48,304 nt of DNA, taken from the NCBI GenBank assembly GCA_902788605.1, contig CADAKX010000046.1, positions 1-48,304 on the forward strand, in the 5' to 3' direction. Positions 48,255-48,304 of the stretch are shown here, piece after piece. A program made the position numbers and the translations under genes. The notes under the pieces are model-generated. The model had not been told where the DNA came from, searched no databases, and worked only from the letters and a program-made list of their open reading frames with translations. Every line of letters starts with the position of its first letter. Position 1 is the first letter of the stretch. The DNA comes from an uncultured Prevotellaceae bacterium. GTDB lineage: Bacteria; Bacteroidota; Bacteroidia; Bacteroidales; Bacteroidaceae.

Positions 48255-48304
48255 CACCCGCAAATCAGGAACACCACCTGAGAAGCACTAAAAGAAAGAG
48301 TTCT

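Overview
The window is chromosomal DNA of a Bacteroidales bacterium, most likely Prevotella sensu lato. Promoters are of the Bacteroidetes sigma type (TTTG, 19-21 bp, TAnnTTTG), Shine-Dalgarno sequences are mostly absent, and lineage markers are present: DUF4834, imelysin, HU-HIG/smalltalk proteins, VirE/DUF3987, bifunctional Fkp and a GSCFA protein.

Layout. (1) 1-8.4 kb: a small secreted peptide and a cupin lipoprotein, then a minus-strand operon for an outer-membrane porin, an imelysin lipoprotein, a di-heme oxidoreductase and a CcsBA-type cytochrome c synthase. A divergent gene encodes a hemerythrin-LuxR regulator. The promoters of the porin, of the cytochrome c synthase and of the regulator itself all carry the same TACCTA-type element abutting an ATTG -33 box, so this looks like one regulated system for periplasmic iron/heme-c chemistry. 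(2) 8.5-13.3 kb: an SGNH hydrolase preceded by a cobalamin riboswitch and terminator; an unknown 175-aa protein; and a peroxide-defence operon (glutathione peroxidase, OhrR-like regulator, NapH-like Fe-S membrane protein, YqiA-like esterase) preceded by two GCGAT palindromes. (3) 13.3-29.8 kb: an accessory, repeat-laden region. It holds a broken HU-HIG gene, a smalltalk peptide, a truncated RhuM gene, a truncated polyvalent-kinase-like fragment, a 46-bp-arm palindrome, an HpaII-type restriction-modification operon with vsr and an unknown 221-aa gene, an orphan MNT nucleotidyltransferase, secreted proteins, HIRAN-like/RteC-like and AlbA_2 proteins, and a VirE/DUF3987 operon. (4) 29.9-48.3 kb: conserved core, with an alpha/beta hydrolase, tRNA-Lys, AI-2E permease, tdk, rsmI, tadA/birA, pyrH, pssA/psd, dnaE, trxA and an L-fucose salvage locus (fucP / fkp / GSCFA).

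A second theme runs through the whole window. Several short repeat families sit between genes but are also inserted, mostly in frame, inside real genes (ccsBA, porin, VirE/DUF3987, fkp), and they border broken genes (HU, RhuM, kinase-like). In fkp the repeat includes four 14-bp tandem units, a length that would shift the frame on slippage.

All assignments were made by reading motifs and promoters by eye; no database search was run.
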